Position numbers and translations under genes: made by a program. Of a stretch of DNA of 13,273 nucleotides, positions 7,052 to 13,064 are shown in pieces. The notes beneath the pieces are model-generated. The model worked only from the letters and a program-made list of their open reading frames with translations, did no database searches and had not been told where the DNA came from. Every line of letters begins with the position of its first letter. Positions within the stretch are counted from its first letter, which is position 1. The DNA comes from Phycisphaerae bacterium (GTDB lineage: Bacteria > Planctomycetota > Phycisphaerae > Tepidisphaerales > Tepidisphaeraceae), in assembly GCA_014380825.1 (NCBI GenBank), contig JACMJD010000006.1:1-13273 (forward strand), in the 5' to 3' direction.

Positions 7052-7951
7052 CTAGGTTTTCGGAGTAGAAACGTCGAACCCCGGGCCAGGTTTCTTCTTT
7101 GGGATGAACCCGATTACGAAGCACAGGATCATCAGCACCCAGAAGATCCAGAACGCCGGGCTGTCGAGGCTGTGGAAATCCGCCGGGCCGTGATACGCCT
7201 GACCGGCGGGCCAGTCAGCGGGCGGCCTGTTGAACCACCAGTCTACGACCAGCTTTCCGCCGATGATCGTCACCAGCAGATACGCGGCGGTTTCGAAGTT
7301 GGGGAATCGATCCAGCAGCTTGATGAACATCACGGCTGCGAAGCGCATGAGCACGACGCCCATGAACCCGCCGGACACGACGACCCACAACTTGGGGTGA
7401 ATTTCCTTCGGATCGTGCGGCACGCCGCTGACCAGGGCGATGGCGGCGAGGATCGAATCGATCGCGAACGCGATGTCCGTCATCTCAATGACGAACACGG
7501 TGGGCCAGAACTTCGCAAGCTTGCGACCTTTTGGAAGAACCGCCGTCAGGACGGGCATTGGCGTGTGCGAGGCGATTGCTTCGCGTTCCTGCTCCGGCGT
7601 CATCGCCTCGTCGTGCGCGTGGGCTAAGCCGTCATCATCCTCATGGTTCTTGTCGAAGAAGAAGTGATTGACGGCCACGTAGATCAGATACGCGCCGCCG
7701 AGGAGTTTCACGATCCACCATTTCAAGAGCAGGCTCGCCAGCGCGATCGCGATGATTCGGAAGACAAACGCGCCGACCAAACCGTATGTCAGCGCGCGTT
7801 GCTGCTGATGCTTTGGCAATCGCTTGGCGAGCAGACCGAGCACCAGCGCGTTGTCGATCGACAGCACGCCTTCCAGCACGATCAACAACCCGATGATCGC
7901 CAGGTCTGATGCTGCGAACTGTTGATTGAAGTACGAGGCGAGAAGATCCAT
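7052..7951 (-). CDS. TerC family integral membrane protein
   Basis: A 299-residue multipass membrane protein with the conserved acidic signatures of the TerC family: LEGVLSIDNALVLG (Glu27, Asp33) near the N-terminus and VIEMTDIAFAIDSILAA (Glu156, Asp159, Asp165) midway. Hydrophobic segments lie at about 17-40, 55-76, 82-98, 150-176, 187-210, 220-237 and 264-283. A cytoplasmic-type loop at 101-122 is rich in Asp, Glu and His (NHEDDDGLAHAHDEAM) and could bind metal. Family knowledge: TerC proteins are linked to tellurite resistance and, in several bacteria, to manganese export and metalation of secreted enzymes. A metal role fits the loop but is not proven. It starts 38 bp after upp and is probably co-transcribed with it. 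No clear Shine-Dalgarno precedes the ATG. Confidence 0.92.
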   Translation of the reverse strand: MDLLASYFNQQFAASDLAIIGLLIVLEGVLSIDNALVLGLLAKRLPKHQQQRALTYGLVGAFVFRIIAIALASLLLKWWIVKLLGGAYLIYVAVNHFFFDKNHEDDDGLAHAHDEAMTPEQEREAIASHTPMPVLTAVLPKGRKLAKFWPTVFVIEMTDIAFAIDSILAAIALVSGVPHDPKEIHPKLWVVVSGGFMGVVLMRFAAVMFIKLLDRFPNFETAAYLLVTIIGGKLVVDWWFNRPPADWPAGQAYHGPADFHSLDSPAFWIFWVLMILCFVIGFIPKKKPGPGFDVSTPKT

Positions 7952-7957
7952 ATCGCA

Positions 7958-7979
7958 AACCGTTTGGGGGTGAACCGTT
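7958..7979. repeat. Direct repeat in the upp-terC gap
   Basis: AACCGTT occurs at 7958-7964 and 7973-7979, 15 bp start to start. It lies within the 38-bp gap between upp and terC, close upstream of the terC start. It may be a protein binding site or chance. Confidence 0.25.
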
Positions 7980-7989
7980 GAAGAAAAAA

Positions 7990-8691
7990 CTAAGTTCCAA
8001 AAATTCGATCACCGGCATCACCGAGGCCGGGAAGGATATAGCCTTTATTGTTCAGTTCGCGATCGACGGCTGCGCAGTAAATCGGAACTTCCGGATGCTG
8101 CCGGTGCAGCGACGCGATGCCTTCGGGCGCGGCAACGAGACAGACGAACTTCATCGACGTCACGCCCGCCTTCTTCAGGAACGTGACCGCCGCCGCGCCG
8201 CTGCCGCCGGTGGCGAGCATCGGGTCGATCAGCAGGACTTCCGTCTGGGCGATGTCCGGCGGGAGCTTCTGATAATAGCTGACCGGCTCAAGTGTTTTCT
8301 CGTCGCGATACACGCCCAGATGACCGAGGCGGGCATCGGGCAAGACTCGCAAGACGCCATCGGCCATCCCGAGACCGGCGCGAAGGATCGGCACCAATGT
8401 GACCTGCCGCGCGAGCACCTGCCCGATCATCTGCTCCAGCGGCGTCTGCGTCGGCTTGGGCTTGGTGGGCCAGTCGCGCGTGACTTCGTAGACCATCAGC
8501 ATCGCGATTTCATCGAGCAGCGCGCGGAACTTGCGATGATCGGAGGAAAAGTCGCGCAGCTCGGTGAGTTTGGTCTGGACGACGGGGTGATCGATGACCC
8601 AAACGTTCTTCAGCGCGGCGTTTTTCAACGGGACGTTTTGCATCACGAATTGCTCTTTTACCCGCACGACCGATCCCGGCAAGTGCGGCAT
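7990..8691 (-). CDS. upp: Uracil phosphoribosyltransferase
   Basis: Catalyses uracil + PRPP to UMP + diphosphate (pyrimidine salvage, cytoplasm). Family signatures: VWVIDHPVVQTKLTELRD near the N-terminus, LVPILRAGLGM (99-109), the PRPP-binding loop VLLIDPMLATGGSGAAA (152-168), and the C-terminal uracil site GYILPGLGDAGDRIFGT ending the protein exactly as in known UPRTases. At 233 residues from the ATG at 8691 it is longer than the usual 208 or so; an ATG at 8643 would give 217 residues, and neither start has a convincing ribosome binding site, so the first 16 residues are uncertain. Six T residues directly follow the stop on the transcript, but no strong hairpin precedes them, so read-through into terC (38 bp on) is likely. 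It diverges from the sigma factor gene on the other strand. Confidence 0.95.
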   Translation of the reverse strand: MPHLPGSVVRVKEQFVMQNVPLKNAALKNVWVIDHPVVQTKLTELRDFSSDHRKFRALLDEIAMLMVYEVTRDWPTKPKPTQTPLEQMIGQVLARQVTLVPILRAGLGMADGVLRVLPDARLGHLGVYRDEKTLEPVSYYQKLPPDIAQTEVLLIDPMLATGGSGAAAVTFLKKAGVTSMKFVCLVAAPEGIASLHRQHPEVPIYCAAVDRELNNKGYILPGLGDAGDRIFGT

Positions 8692-8727
8692 GATTAGAAA
8701 ACATCCTCAACTTCTCACCCGCCCACG

Positions 8728-8757
8728 CCGGGTCTGAGGGTAAGTCCGAAGACCCGG
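8728..8757. promoter_or_regulatory. Inverted repeat in the upp / ECF sigma divergent region, candidate operator
   Basis: Perfect 8-bp arms CCGGGTCT (8728-8735) and AGACCCGG (8750-8757) flank 14 bases. The site lies between the divergent upp and sigma factor genes, where a shared regulator could act. Just beyond it, TTGACC is present twice in 13 bp (8769-8774 and 8776-8781), but I could not pair either copy with a good -10. Function is inference. Confidence 0.35.
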
Positions 8758-8844
8758 ATTGCCCCCGATTGACCGTTGACCTGCAATATTCTGCCCAAAC
8801 TCAGACATGAACAGTTAGAGTGGACGTTTAAGTTGGCAGAGTGC

Positions 8845-9552
8845 ATGACACCCAGGGCAGGCCAAGGCACCGGTGGGGAAGCGGATCGGCTTCCGCTGCC
8901 CGATCGGTCTGCGCCAAGGTCGCCCGAGCAACCGGCGGGTGAAACAGCGGGGCAAACAGCGGGGCCACTGGGGCCATTGCCTGCGGAGTTCGCTCAGAAT
9001 TTTCGTGAGGCGTACCGCACGCTCTGGACGATCGCTGCTGGAATAGTGAATGACCCGTTTATCGCCGAGGACGTGGTTCAGGAGGCCGCCGTCACGGCGC
9101 TGGGGAAGTTGAACGAGTTCGAGCCGAACAGCAACTTCACCGCGTGGATGGCCAAGATCGTGCGATATATCGCGTTGAACCAATCTCGCCGAACCAAGCG
9201 TCAGCCGGCCAACCTTGATCCCGGCACAATGGACGATTCGCTCGCCGCCCGCGCCGGCGGACTTGCGCGCACGCCGCCGGTTGTCGATGTCCATGGCCAG
9301 CTCGATATTCAGCGCACGCCGTTCGACGATCGCGTGATGCACGCCCTGAATTCGGTGAGCGATATCGCCCGCGCGTGCCTCTTGCTTCGCACGCTGCAGG
9401 GCCTGAGCTACGACGAAATCGCAGGGGCGCTTCAGATCCCGCCCGGCACTGCCATGAGCCACGTGCATCGCACGCGCCTGATGCTGCGTGAAAAGCTGGC
9501 GGAATTAAATCCGACTCGCGACTCTTCGAAAGGGGGAGGGCCGCATGGCTGA
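8845..9552 (+). CDS. ECF-type RNA polymerase sigma factor
   Basis: From the ATG at 8845 the protein has 235 residues. The first 45 or so are Pro/Gly/Arg-rich and low in complexity. Sigma region 2 follows at about 47-115: FREAYRTLWTIAAGIV, FIAEDVVQEAAVTAL (region 2.2) and FTAWMAKIVRYIALNQSRR (2.3/2.4). Region 4 is at about 162-218, with ALNSVSDIARACLLLRTLQGLSYDEIAGALQIPPGTAMSHVHRTRLMLREKL read as helix-turn-helix: LSYDEIAGAL then PPGTAMSHVHRTR contacting the -35 element (motif quoted in parts of a longer helix). An in-frame TTG at 8776 would add 23 residues; the ATG is preferred, although its ribosome binding site is poor. Its last 8 bp overlap the anti-sigma gene, so the two are translationally coupled. 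Which promoters it serves cannot be told; many such factors drive their own operon. Confidence 0.92.
   Translation: MTPRAGQGTGGEADRLPLPDRSAPRSPEQPAGETAGQTAGPLGPLPAEFAQNFREAYRTLWTIAAGIVNDPFIAEDVVQEAAVTALGKLNEFEPNSNFTAWMAKIVRYIALNQSRRTKRQPANLDPGTMDDSLAARAGGLARTPPVVDVHGQLDIQRTPFDDRVMHALNSVSDIARACLLLRTLQGLSYDEIAGALQIPPGTAMSHVHRTRLMLREKLAELNPTRDSSKGGGPHG
8942..8965 (+). repeat. 12-bp tandem duplication inside the sigma factor's N-terminal extension
   Basis: AAACAGCGGGGC occurs twice without spacer (8942-8953, 8954-8965), followed by a looser repeat of GGGGCCA. In frame it yields a Glu/Gln-Thr-Ala-Gly duplication (GETAGQTAG). It suggests the low-complexity linker ahead of sigma region 2 grew by slippage. 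Confidence 0.7.
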
Positions 9553-10411
9553 TATTAATCCCCCCAACCGGTTCGATGGGCGGGAGTCCAATGGGCGCGA
9601 GTCCGATGGGCCAGAATCGATCGACGCATATTGCGACGATCAGATGTCCAGCGAGAAGCGCTCGCGATTTGAAGAACAACTGGCGCGCGAACCTGCGCTG
9701 CGCGACGCGGTTGCGCGGCAACGTCAGATCGATCAATCGTTGCAGCGCATGTTCATGCCGGTCATCGGCGCAGGTTTGGGTGCGGACGCCGTTCTCGCGA
9801 AACTGAAGCCGCCGCACGCGGCGGAAGTGCCCGCGCCCAGCAATGGCAAGGTGATTCATCACTCGCAACACGCGACGCACAACGTGCAGCCTCGCAAGTT
9901 CGTCCGCACGCCGCTGGCGATTGCCGCGGCGCTGGTGTTCCTGGTTTGCGGGCCGTTCGCGATCTGGAATGCATGGGATGCGTTCTATCAGCCGTCGAAA
10001 GTGGCGTACGAACCAAAGCCGGTTCGGCCGCTGGATGTCGCGTATCGCGCGGAAGTCGAAAGTGGTTTCAACTGCGATTGGGCGTGCAAATCGCAGAACG
10101 AGTTCGGCGCGTATTTCGCGGCCGGGTTTGGCCAGCCGTTGCAGATGAAGGACCCGCCCGCCGACGTCGCGTCGATCGGCCTGAAATATACAGGCGGCAT
10201 CACGCCCAACACGATCAGCTATATGGCCAGGGTGCAGGGCCAGCCGGTGATGGTCTTCGCCGACAAGCTCGACGCCGATGCTGCCGCCGGGCAGACGCTG
10301 GCTAATCCAAAGGGCCTGCACATCTACAAGCGCACGATCGGCCCGCTCGTGCTGTATGAAGTCTCGCCGTTGGACAAGCCGATGCTGCTCGACCTGTTCT
10401 ACACGCCATAA
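9545..10411 (+). CDS. Membrane anti-sigma factor with an uncharacterised outer domain
   Basis: A 288-residue protein. Residues 26-70 (IDAYCDDQMSSEKRSRFEEQL, then LRDAVARQRQIDQSLQRMF) resemble the small helical anti-sigma domain that binds an ECF factor; the HxxxCxxC zinc motif of ZAS proteins is not present. A linker rich in Pro/His follows, then one membrane helix (about 123-144, LAIAAALVFLVCGPFAIW). Residues 145-288 would lie outside the cytoplasm; this part contains FNCDWACKSQ (Cys177, Cys181) and a strand-rich stretch (GLKYTGGITPNTISYMARVQ, QPVMVFADKLDA) that I do not recognise. It starts inside the sigma gene (8-bp overlap), behind GGGGGAGGG. The inferred role is to hold the sigma factor at the membrane and release it on an envelope signal. 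Ligand and proteolysis route are unknown. Confidence 0.8.
   Translation: MADINPPNRFDGRESNGRESDGPESIDAYCDDQMSSEKRSRFEEQLAREPALRDAVARQRQIDQSLQRMFMPVIGAGLGADAVLAKLKPPHAAEVPAPSNGKVIHHSQHATHNVQPRKFVRTPLAIAAALVFLVCGPFAIWNAWDAFYQPSKVAYEPKPVRPLDVAYRAEVESGFNCDWACKSQNEFGAYFAAGFGQPLQMKDPPADVASIGLKYTGGITPNTISYMARVQGQPVMVFADKLDADAAAGQTLANPKGLHIYKRTIGPLVLYEVSPLDKPMLLDLFYTP
9575..9619 (+). repeat. Three imperfect 15-bp tandem repeats at the 5' end of the anti-sigma gene
   Basis: Units GATGGGCGGGAGTCC, AATGGGCGCGAGTCC and GATGGGCCAGAATCG follow each other at 9575, 9590 and 9605. Because the unit is a multiple of three, it encodes DGRES-NGRES-DGPES. The repeat lies just before the anti-sigma domain and may vary in copy number between strains. 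Confidence 0.75.
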
Positions 10412-10466
10412 TTTCTGGTCTCTTCTCCCGGTGCGCCGCGAGCGGGAAGGCAGTTGTTTCCCTCGT

Positions 10467-11693
10467 TCACGTTCGCTGTCGCGGCTTGCGAGGTCGAACC
10501 GTTAGTGCCGTCTCGAGATTCCGCATCGCCTGTTTCAGTCGCTGCTCATTTTCGACCAGCGCGATGCGCACGAACCCCTCGCCCGCTTCCCCAAACGCGC
10601 GTCCTGGCGCCAGGGCGACTTTGGCCTCGTCCATCATTCGCAGGCAGAAGTCGAGCGAGCCTTCGCTTTTTTTCAGGTGAGCCGGGTTGATCTGTGCCCA
10701 CACAAACATGCTGGCGCGCGGAATCTCGCATGCCCAGCCGAGCCGGGCGAGCGCGCGGCAGACGATGTCGCGTCGCGTCTGGTACAGCTTCGATTGCTGC
10801 TGCGGCATATCTTTGCACTCGCGCATCGCGATCACGGAAGCGATCTGGATCGGCGCGAAATGGCCGTAGTCGTAGTAGCCCTTGATGGTCGCCAGCGCTT
10901 TCACCATCGCGCTGTTGCCGCAACAGAAGCCCACGCGCCAGCCGGCCATGTTGTAGCTTTTGCTCATCGTGGTGAATTCGACGCCGATCTCCTTGGCGCC
11001 GGCTGAGGCGAGGAACGATGGTGCGCGATAGCCATGGAAGTTGATCTCGCCGTACGCGAAGTCCGAGATGATCATCACGCCGTGACGCCGGCACATCGCG
11101 ATCGCCTGTTCCCAGAAACCGGCGTCGATCGTGAGCGCGGTGGGGTTGTGCGGATAGTTAAGGATCAGCAGCTTGGGCTTTGGATACAGCCCGGCGATCG
11201 TTCGCTCAATGCGTTCGAGAAAGGAGGCATCGTTTCCCAGCGGTACGCGAATGACATTCGCCCCGGCCATTGCGACGGCGTATATGTGGATCGGAAATGC
11301 CGGGTCCCCGACGATGGCCGTATCACCCGGACCGAGCAGCGCGAGGCACAGATGACTGAAACCCTCCTTCGATCCGATCGTGCTGATGACTTCGGTCTCG
11401 GGATCCAGCTCCACGGCGTGTTTGGTCTTGTATTTCTTCGCGCACTCGTTGCGGAGCCCGGCGATGCCGTGCGAAACGCTGTAACGATGGTTCCGCGGAT
11501 CACGCGCCGCCTCGGCCAGCTTCTTCACGACGATCTCGGGCGTGGGATCGGTCGGGTTGCCCATGCCAAGGTCGATGATATCGACGCCGGCCACGCGCTT
11601 GGCGTGCTTCATCGCGTTGATCCGCGCGAACAAGTACGGAGGCAGGCGCGCAATTCGGGCGGAGACGTCAACGCTGAACTTGGAATTACTCAT
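10467..11693 (-). CDS. alaC: Class I/II PLP-dependent aminotransferase, AlaC-like (glutamate-pyruvate transaminase)
   Basis: The 408-residue protein follows E. coli AlaC in recalled sequence along most of its length: RIARLPPYLF, DIIDLGMGNPTDPTP, YSVSHGIAGLR, STIGSKEGFSHL, DPAFPIHIYAV, YPKPKLLILNYPHNPTA, and TTMSKSYNMAGWRVGF. Key residues: Lys245 in SKSYNMAGWR forms the Schiff base with PLP, Asp211 and Tyr214 (SDFAYGEI) contact the cofactor, and Asn183 lies in the NPT motif. Expected reaction: pyruvate + glutamate to alanine + 2-oxoglutarate. LL-diaminopimelate aminotransferases belong to the same fold group, so that is the main alternative. The ATG at 11693 is chosen because homology begins just after it; upstream in-frame starts (11753, 11795) would run into the crcB promoter region. 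No good Shine-Dalgarno is seen. It converges on the anti-sigma gene across a 55-bp gap that lacks a clear terminator. Confidence 0.88.
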   Translation of the reverse strand: MSNSKFSVDVSARIARLPPYLFARINAMKHAKRVAGVDIIDLGMGNPTDPTPEIVVKKLAEAARDPRNHRYSVSHGIAGLRNECAKKYKTKHAVELDPETEVISTIGSKEGFSHLCLALLGPGDTAIVGDPAFPIHIYAVAMAGANVIRVPLGNDASFLERIERTIAGLYPKPKLLILNYPHNPTALTIDAGFWEQAIAMCRRHGVMIISDFAYGEINFHGYRAPSFLASAGAKEIGVEFTTMSKSYNMAGWRVGFCCGNSAMVKALATIKGYYDYGHFAPIQIASVIAMRECKDMPQQQSKLYQTRRDIVCRALARLGWACEIPRASMFVWAQINPAHLKKSEGSLDFCLRMMDEAKVALAPGRAFGEAGEGFVRIALVENEQRLKQAMRNLETALTVRPRKPRQRT

Positions 11694-11724
11694 AGCCGAA
11701 ATGCGAGGCGGGTTTCCGAGCGGG

Positions 11725-11753
11725 AATCTACCCACAATGAGTCCGCGTGTCAT
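11725..11753 (-). promoter_or_regulatory. Candidate sigma-70 type promoter for alaC
   Basis: On the minus strand ATGACA (11753-11748, 5/6 match to TTGACA) is 17 bp from TAGATT (11730-11725, 4/6 match to TATAAT). The predicted start of transcription near 11718 gives a leader of about 25 nt before the ATG at 11693. Judged by eye only. Confidence 0.4.
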
Positions 11754-11775
11754 TTCGATCGAAGCGGAGCCAGCG

Positions 11776-11781
11776 TATAAA
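11776..11781 (+). promoter_or_regulatory. Candidate -10 element for crcB
   Basis: TATAAA (5/6 match) would place the transcription start near 11788, about 25 nt before the crcB GTG, leaving room for the GAGG at 11805-11808. The matching -35 (TTTCGA at 11753-11758, 17 bp away) is weak. It stands back to back with the alaC promoter. No fluoride riboswitch fits in so short a leader. Confidence 0.35.
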
Positions 11782-11812
11782 CAGCAGCAGAACAAAACTT
11801 CAGCGAGGCGGA

Positions 11813-12184
11813 GTGTATCACTATTTTCTGATCGGACTCGGCGGCGGATTGGGCGCGATCGCGCGCGCCGGCCTGGGCGGATTGATTCTTCACCGCTCGG
11901 CCGATTGGCGCTTCCCGATCGGAACGTTCGCGATCAACGTGCTCGGATGCATCGTTGCCGGTGTGCTCGCGGGTTTGATCAAGCGGTTCGACCTGTTCTC
12001 GCCCGAAACGCGCACGTTCCTCTTCACAGGTTTGCTCGGCGGCTTCACGACGTTTTCGGCGTTTGGTCTGGAGACCGTTGTGCTGCTCCGGCAGGGCGCA
12101 TACGCAGTTGCGGTTTCTTACGTCATCCTGAGCGTCATCCTGGGAATTGGTGCGCTTTGGGTTGCGATGATCACCATCGCATGA
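11813..12184 (+). CDS. crcB: Fluoride channel / exporter CrcB (Fluc)
   Basis: A 123-residue, four-helix membrane protein of standard Fluc length. Signatures: FLIGLGGGLGAIAR at the N-terminus, PIGTFAINVLGC (Asn42, helix 2) and FTGLLGGFTTFSAFGLET, which holds the Thr-Thr-Phe-Ser motif and two Phe residues (Phe81, Phe84) that line the fluoride pathway in characterised Fluc channels. It works as an antiparallel dimer exporting fluoride passively. The GTG at 11813 gives the usual length and follows GAGG at 11805-11808; an earlier GTG at 11747 would add 22 unrelated residues and overlap the promoter. Standing alone, it fits the single-gene homodimer type rather than the paired crcB1-crcB2 type, though a second copy elsewhere cannot be excluded. 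Confidence 0.93.
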   Translation: MYHYFLIGLGGGLGAIARAGLGGLILHRSADWRFPIGTFAINVLGCIVAGVLAGLIKRFDLFSPETRTFLFTGLLGGFTTFSAFGLETVVLLRQGAYAVAVSYVILSVILGIGALWVAMITIA

Positions 12185-12222
12185 TTTTTGCCATAACTGG
12201 GGGACATCTCACATTTCACACG

Positions 12223-12250
12223 TTGCCAATTGTGGTCGCCATTTGGTAAT
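12223..12250 (+). promoter_or_regulatory. Candidate promoter with inverted repeat upstream of the PEP-CTERM gene
   Basis: TTGCCA (12223-12228, 5/6 match to -35) and GGTAAT (12245-12250, 4/6 match to -10) are 16 bp apart; transcription would start near 12257, about 29 nt before the ATG. The same bases form a near-perfect inverted repeat, TTGCCAA (12223-12229) and TTGGTAA (12243-12249), one mismatch, which could be an operator laid over the promoter. Inspection only. Confidence 0.35.
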
Positions 12251-12285
12251 CCAGAAATCGCGCGGGCTTGTTTGGAGGAAGAACT

Positions 12286-13053
12286 ATGCCGCATGTATCA
12301 GCAGGTGCCGCGCGCCTTGCTACCATCGCCGTTTGCGTTTTCATTTCCTTCGCCGCCGCACCCGCGGACGCACGTCCGCCGGTTGAGTTCACCACACTTC
12401 AGCACGGCGCGATCGTCACGAATCAGTTTCAGGCGAGCGAGGGCCTGACCGTTAGCGCGAACAATCTCGCGCGGCCGTTCGATCTGGCGATCATTTTTGA
12501 TACCACCCGCACCGGCACCGCTGATCCCGATCTGGAAGGCCCGCCTTGGAGTGGCGGCAACCTTCAATCCAACACCAATTTCGGCAACGTGCTGATCCTC
12601 GCGGAGAACAACGTCGACACGCAGGCGCCGATCGGCCTGATCGATAGCCCCGACGATGAAGGCACGCGACCGGCCGGCGATCTGATCTTCCAGTACAACC
12701 GTCAACTCACCACTTTTGGATTCGATGTGATCGATGTCGAAGGCGTGATGGACGAGAACGGGAGAATCAGTTTCTTCCGAGATAACTTGCTTCAGACGTC
12801 GGTGAACTTCTCGCAGTTCGTCACTGCCGGGGCGTTCTTCGACCCGACGATCAGCTTCGGCGACCACAGCATCAACCGGATCAAGCCGTTCACCGCGACA
12901 CAGCTTGGAATCACCAGCTTCGACAAAGTGGTGGTGCGACTCGGTGGGTCCGGCGGGCTGGACAATATCGTCGTGCCGGAACCGTCGGCGAGCATTTTGC
13001 TGCTAGTGGGCGCGATGGGCGCGACGCGACATCGCCGCCGCGCCGCGGTATAA
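12286..13053 (+). CDS. Secreted PEP-CTERM anchored protein of unknown function
   Basis: A 255-residue protein. A signal peptide occupies about 1-29 (hydrophobic LATIAVCVFISFAAA, then APADA before Arg30). The mature domain, about 30-228, is strand-rich with many Asn, Asp, Phe and Gly (TNFGNVLILAENN, LTTFGFDVIDVEG, SFFRDNL), a jelly-roll-like composition often seen in PEP-CTERM proteins. The C-terminal tail VVPEPSASILLLVGAMGATRHRRRAAV (split here: VPEPSAS, a short hydrophobic run, then RHRRR) matches the PEP-CTERM sorting signal. In known systems an exosortase cuts at the PEP motif and links the protein to envelope or exopolysaccharide; no exosortase gene lies in the window. The ATG at 12286 follows a strong GGAGG 7-8 nt upstream, the best ribosome binding site in the window. 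Function of the mature domain is not recognised. Confidence 0.88.
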   Translation: MPHVSAGAARLATIAVCVFISFAAAPADARPPVEFTTLQHGAIVTNQFQASEGLTVSANNLARPFDLAIIFDTTRTGTADPDLEGPPWSGGNLQSNTNFGNVLILAENNVDTQAPIGLIDSPDDEGTRPAGDLIFQYNRQLTTFGFDVIDVEGVMDENGRISFFRDNLLQTSVNFSQFVTAGAFFDPTISFGDHSINRIKPFTATQLGITSFDKVVVRLGGSGGLDNIVVPEPSASILLLVGAMGATRHRRRAAV

Positions 13054-13054
13054 T
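13026..13054 (+). promoter_or_regulatory. Candidate promoter with perfect TATAAT overlapping the preceding stop codon
   Basis: TATAAT (13049-13054) is a full -10 consensus; its bases include the TAA stop of the PEP-CTERM gene. GCGACA (13026-13031, 4/6 match to TTGACA) lies 17 bp upstream. Transcription would begin near 13061, within 5 nt of the next ATG at 13065, giving an almost leaderless message. Confidence 0.5.
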
Positions 13055-13064
13055 TTGCGGCTGT

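Noticed and set aside
7952..7989. Manganese (yybP-ykoY) riboswitch before terC
   Set aside because: Only 38 bp separate upp and terC, too short for that riboswitch, and its conserved loops are not seen.
7978..8697. Plus-strand open frame opposite upp
   Set aside because: Mirror of the upp coding frame; translation has no recognisable motif.
9137..10321. Long open frame on the minus strand across the sigma/anti-sigma genes
   Set aside because: Arg-rich, low-information translation lying opposite two well-supported overlapping genes; a high-GC shadow.
10412..10466. Bidirectional terminator between the convergent anti-sigma and alaC genes
   Set aside because: CTCCCG and CGGGAA can pair only briefly with mismatches and no T-tract follows; not strong enough to list.
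10467..11693. LL-diaminopimelate aminotransferase (DapL)
   Set aside because: Kept as an alternative only; the motif wording follows AlaC more closely than DapL as far as I can recall.
11694..11812. Fluoride riboswitch before crcB
   Set aside because: No GGNGAUGG-like start or matching pseudoknot bases found, and the candidate -10 leaves a leader of only about 25 nt.
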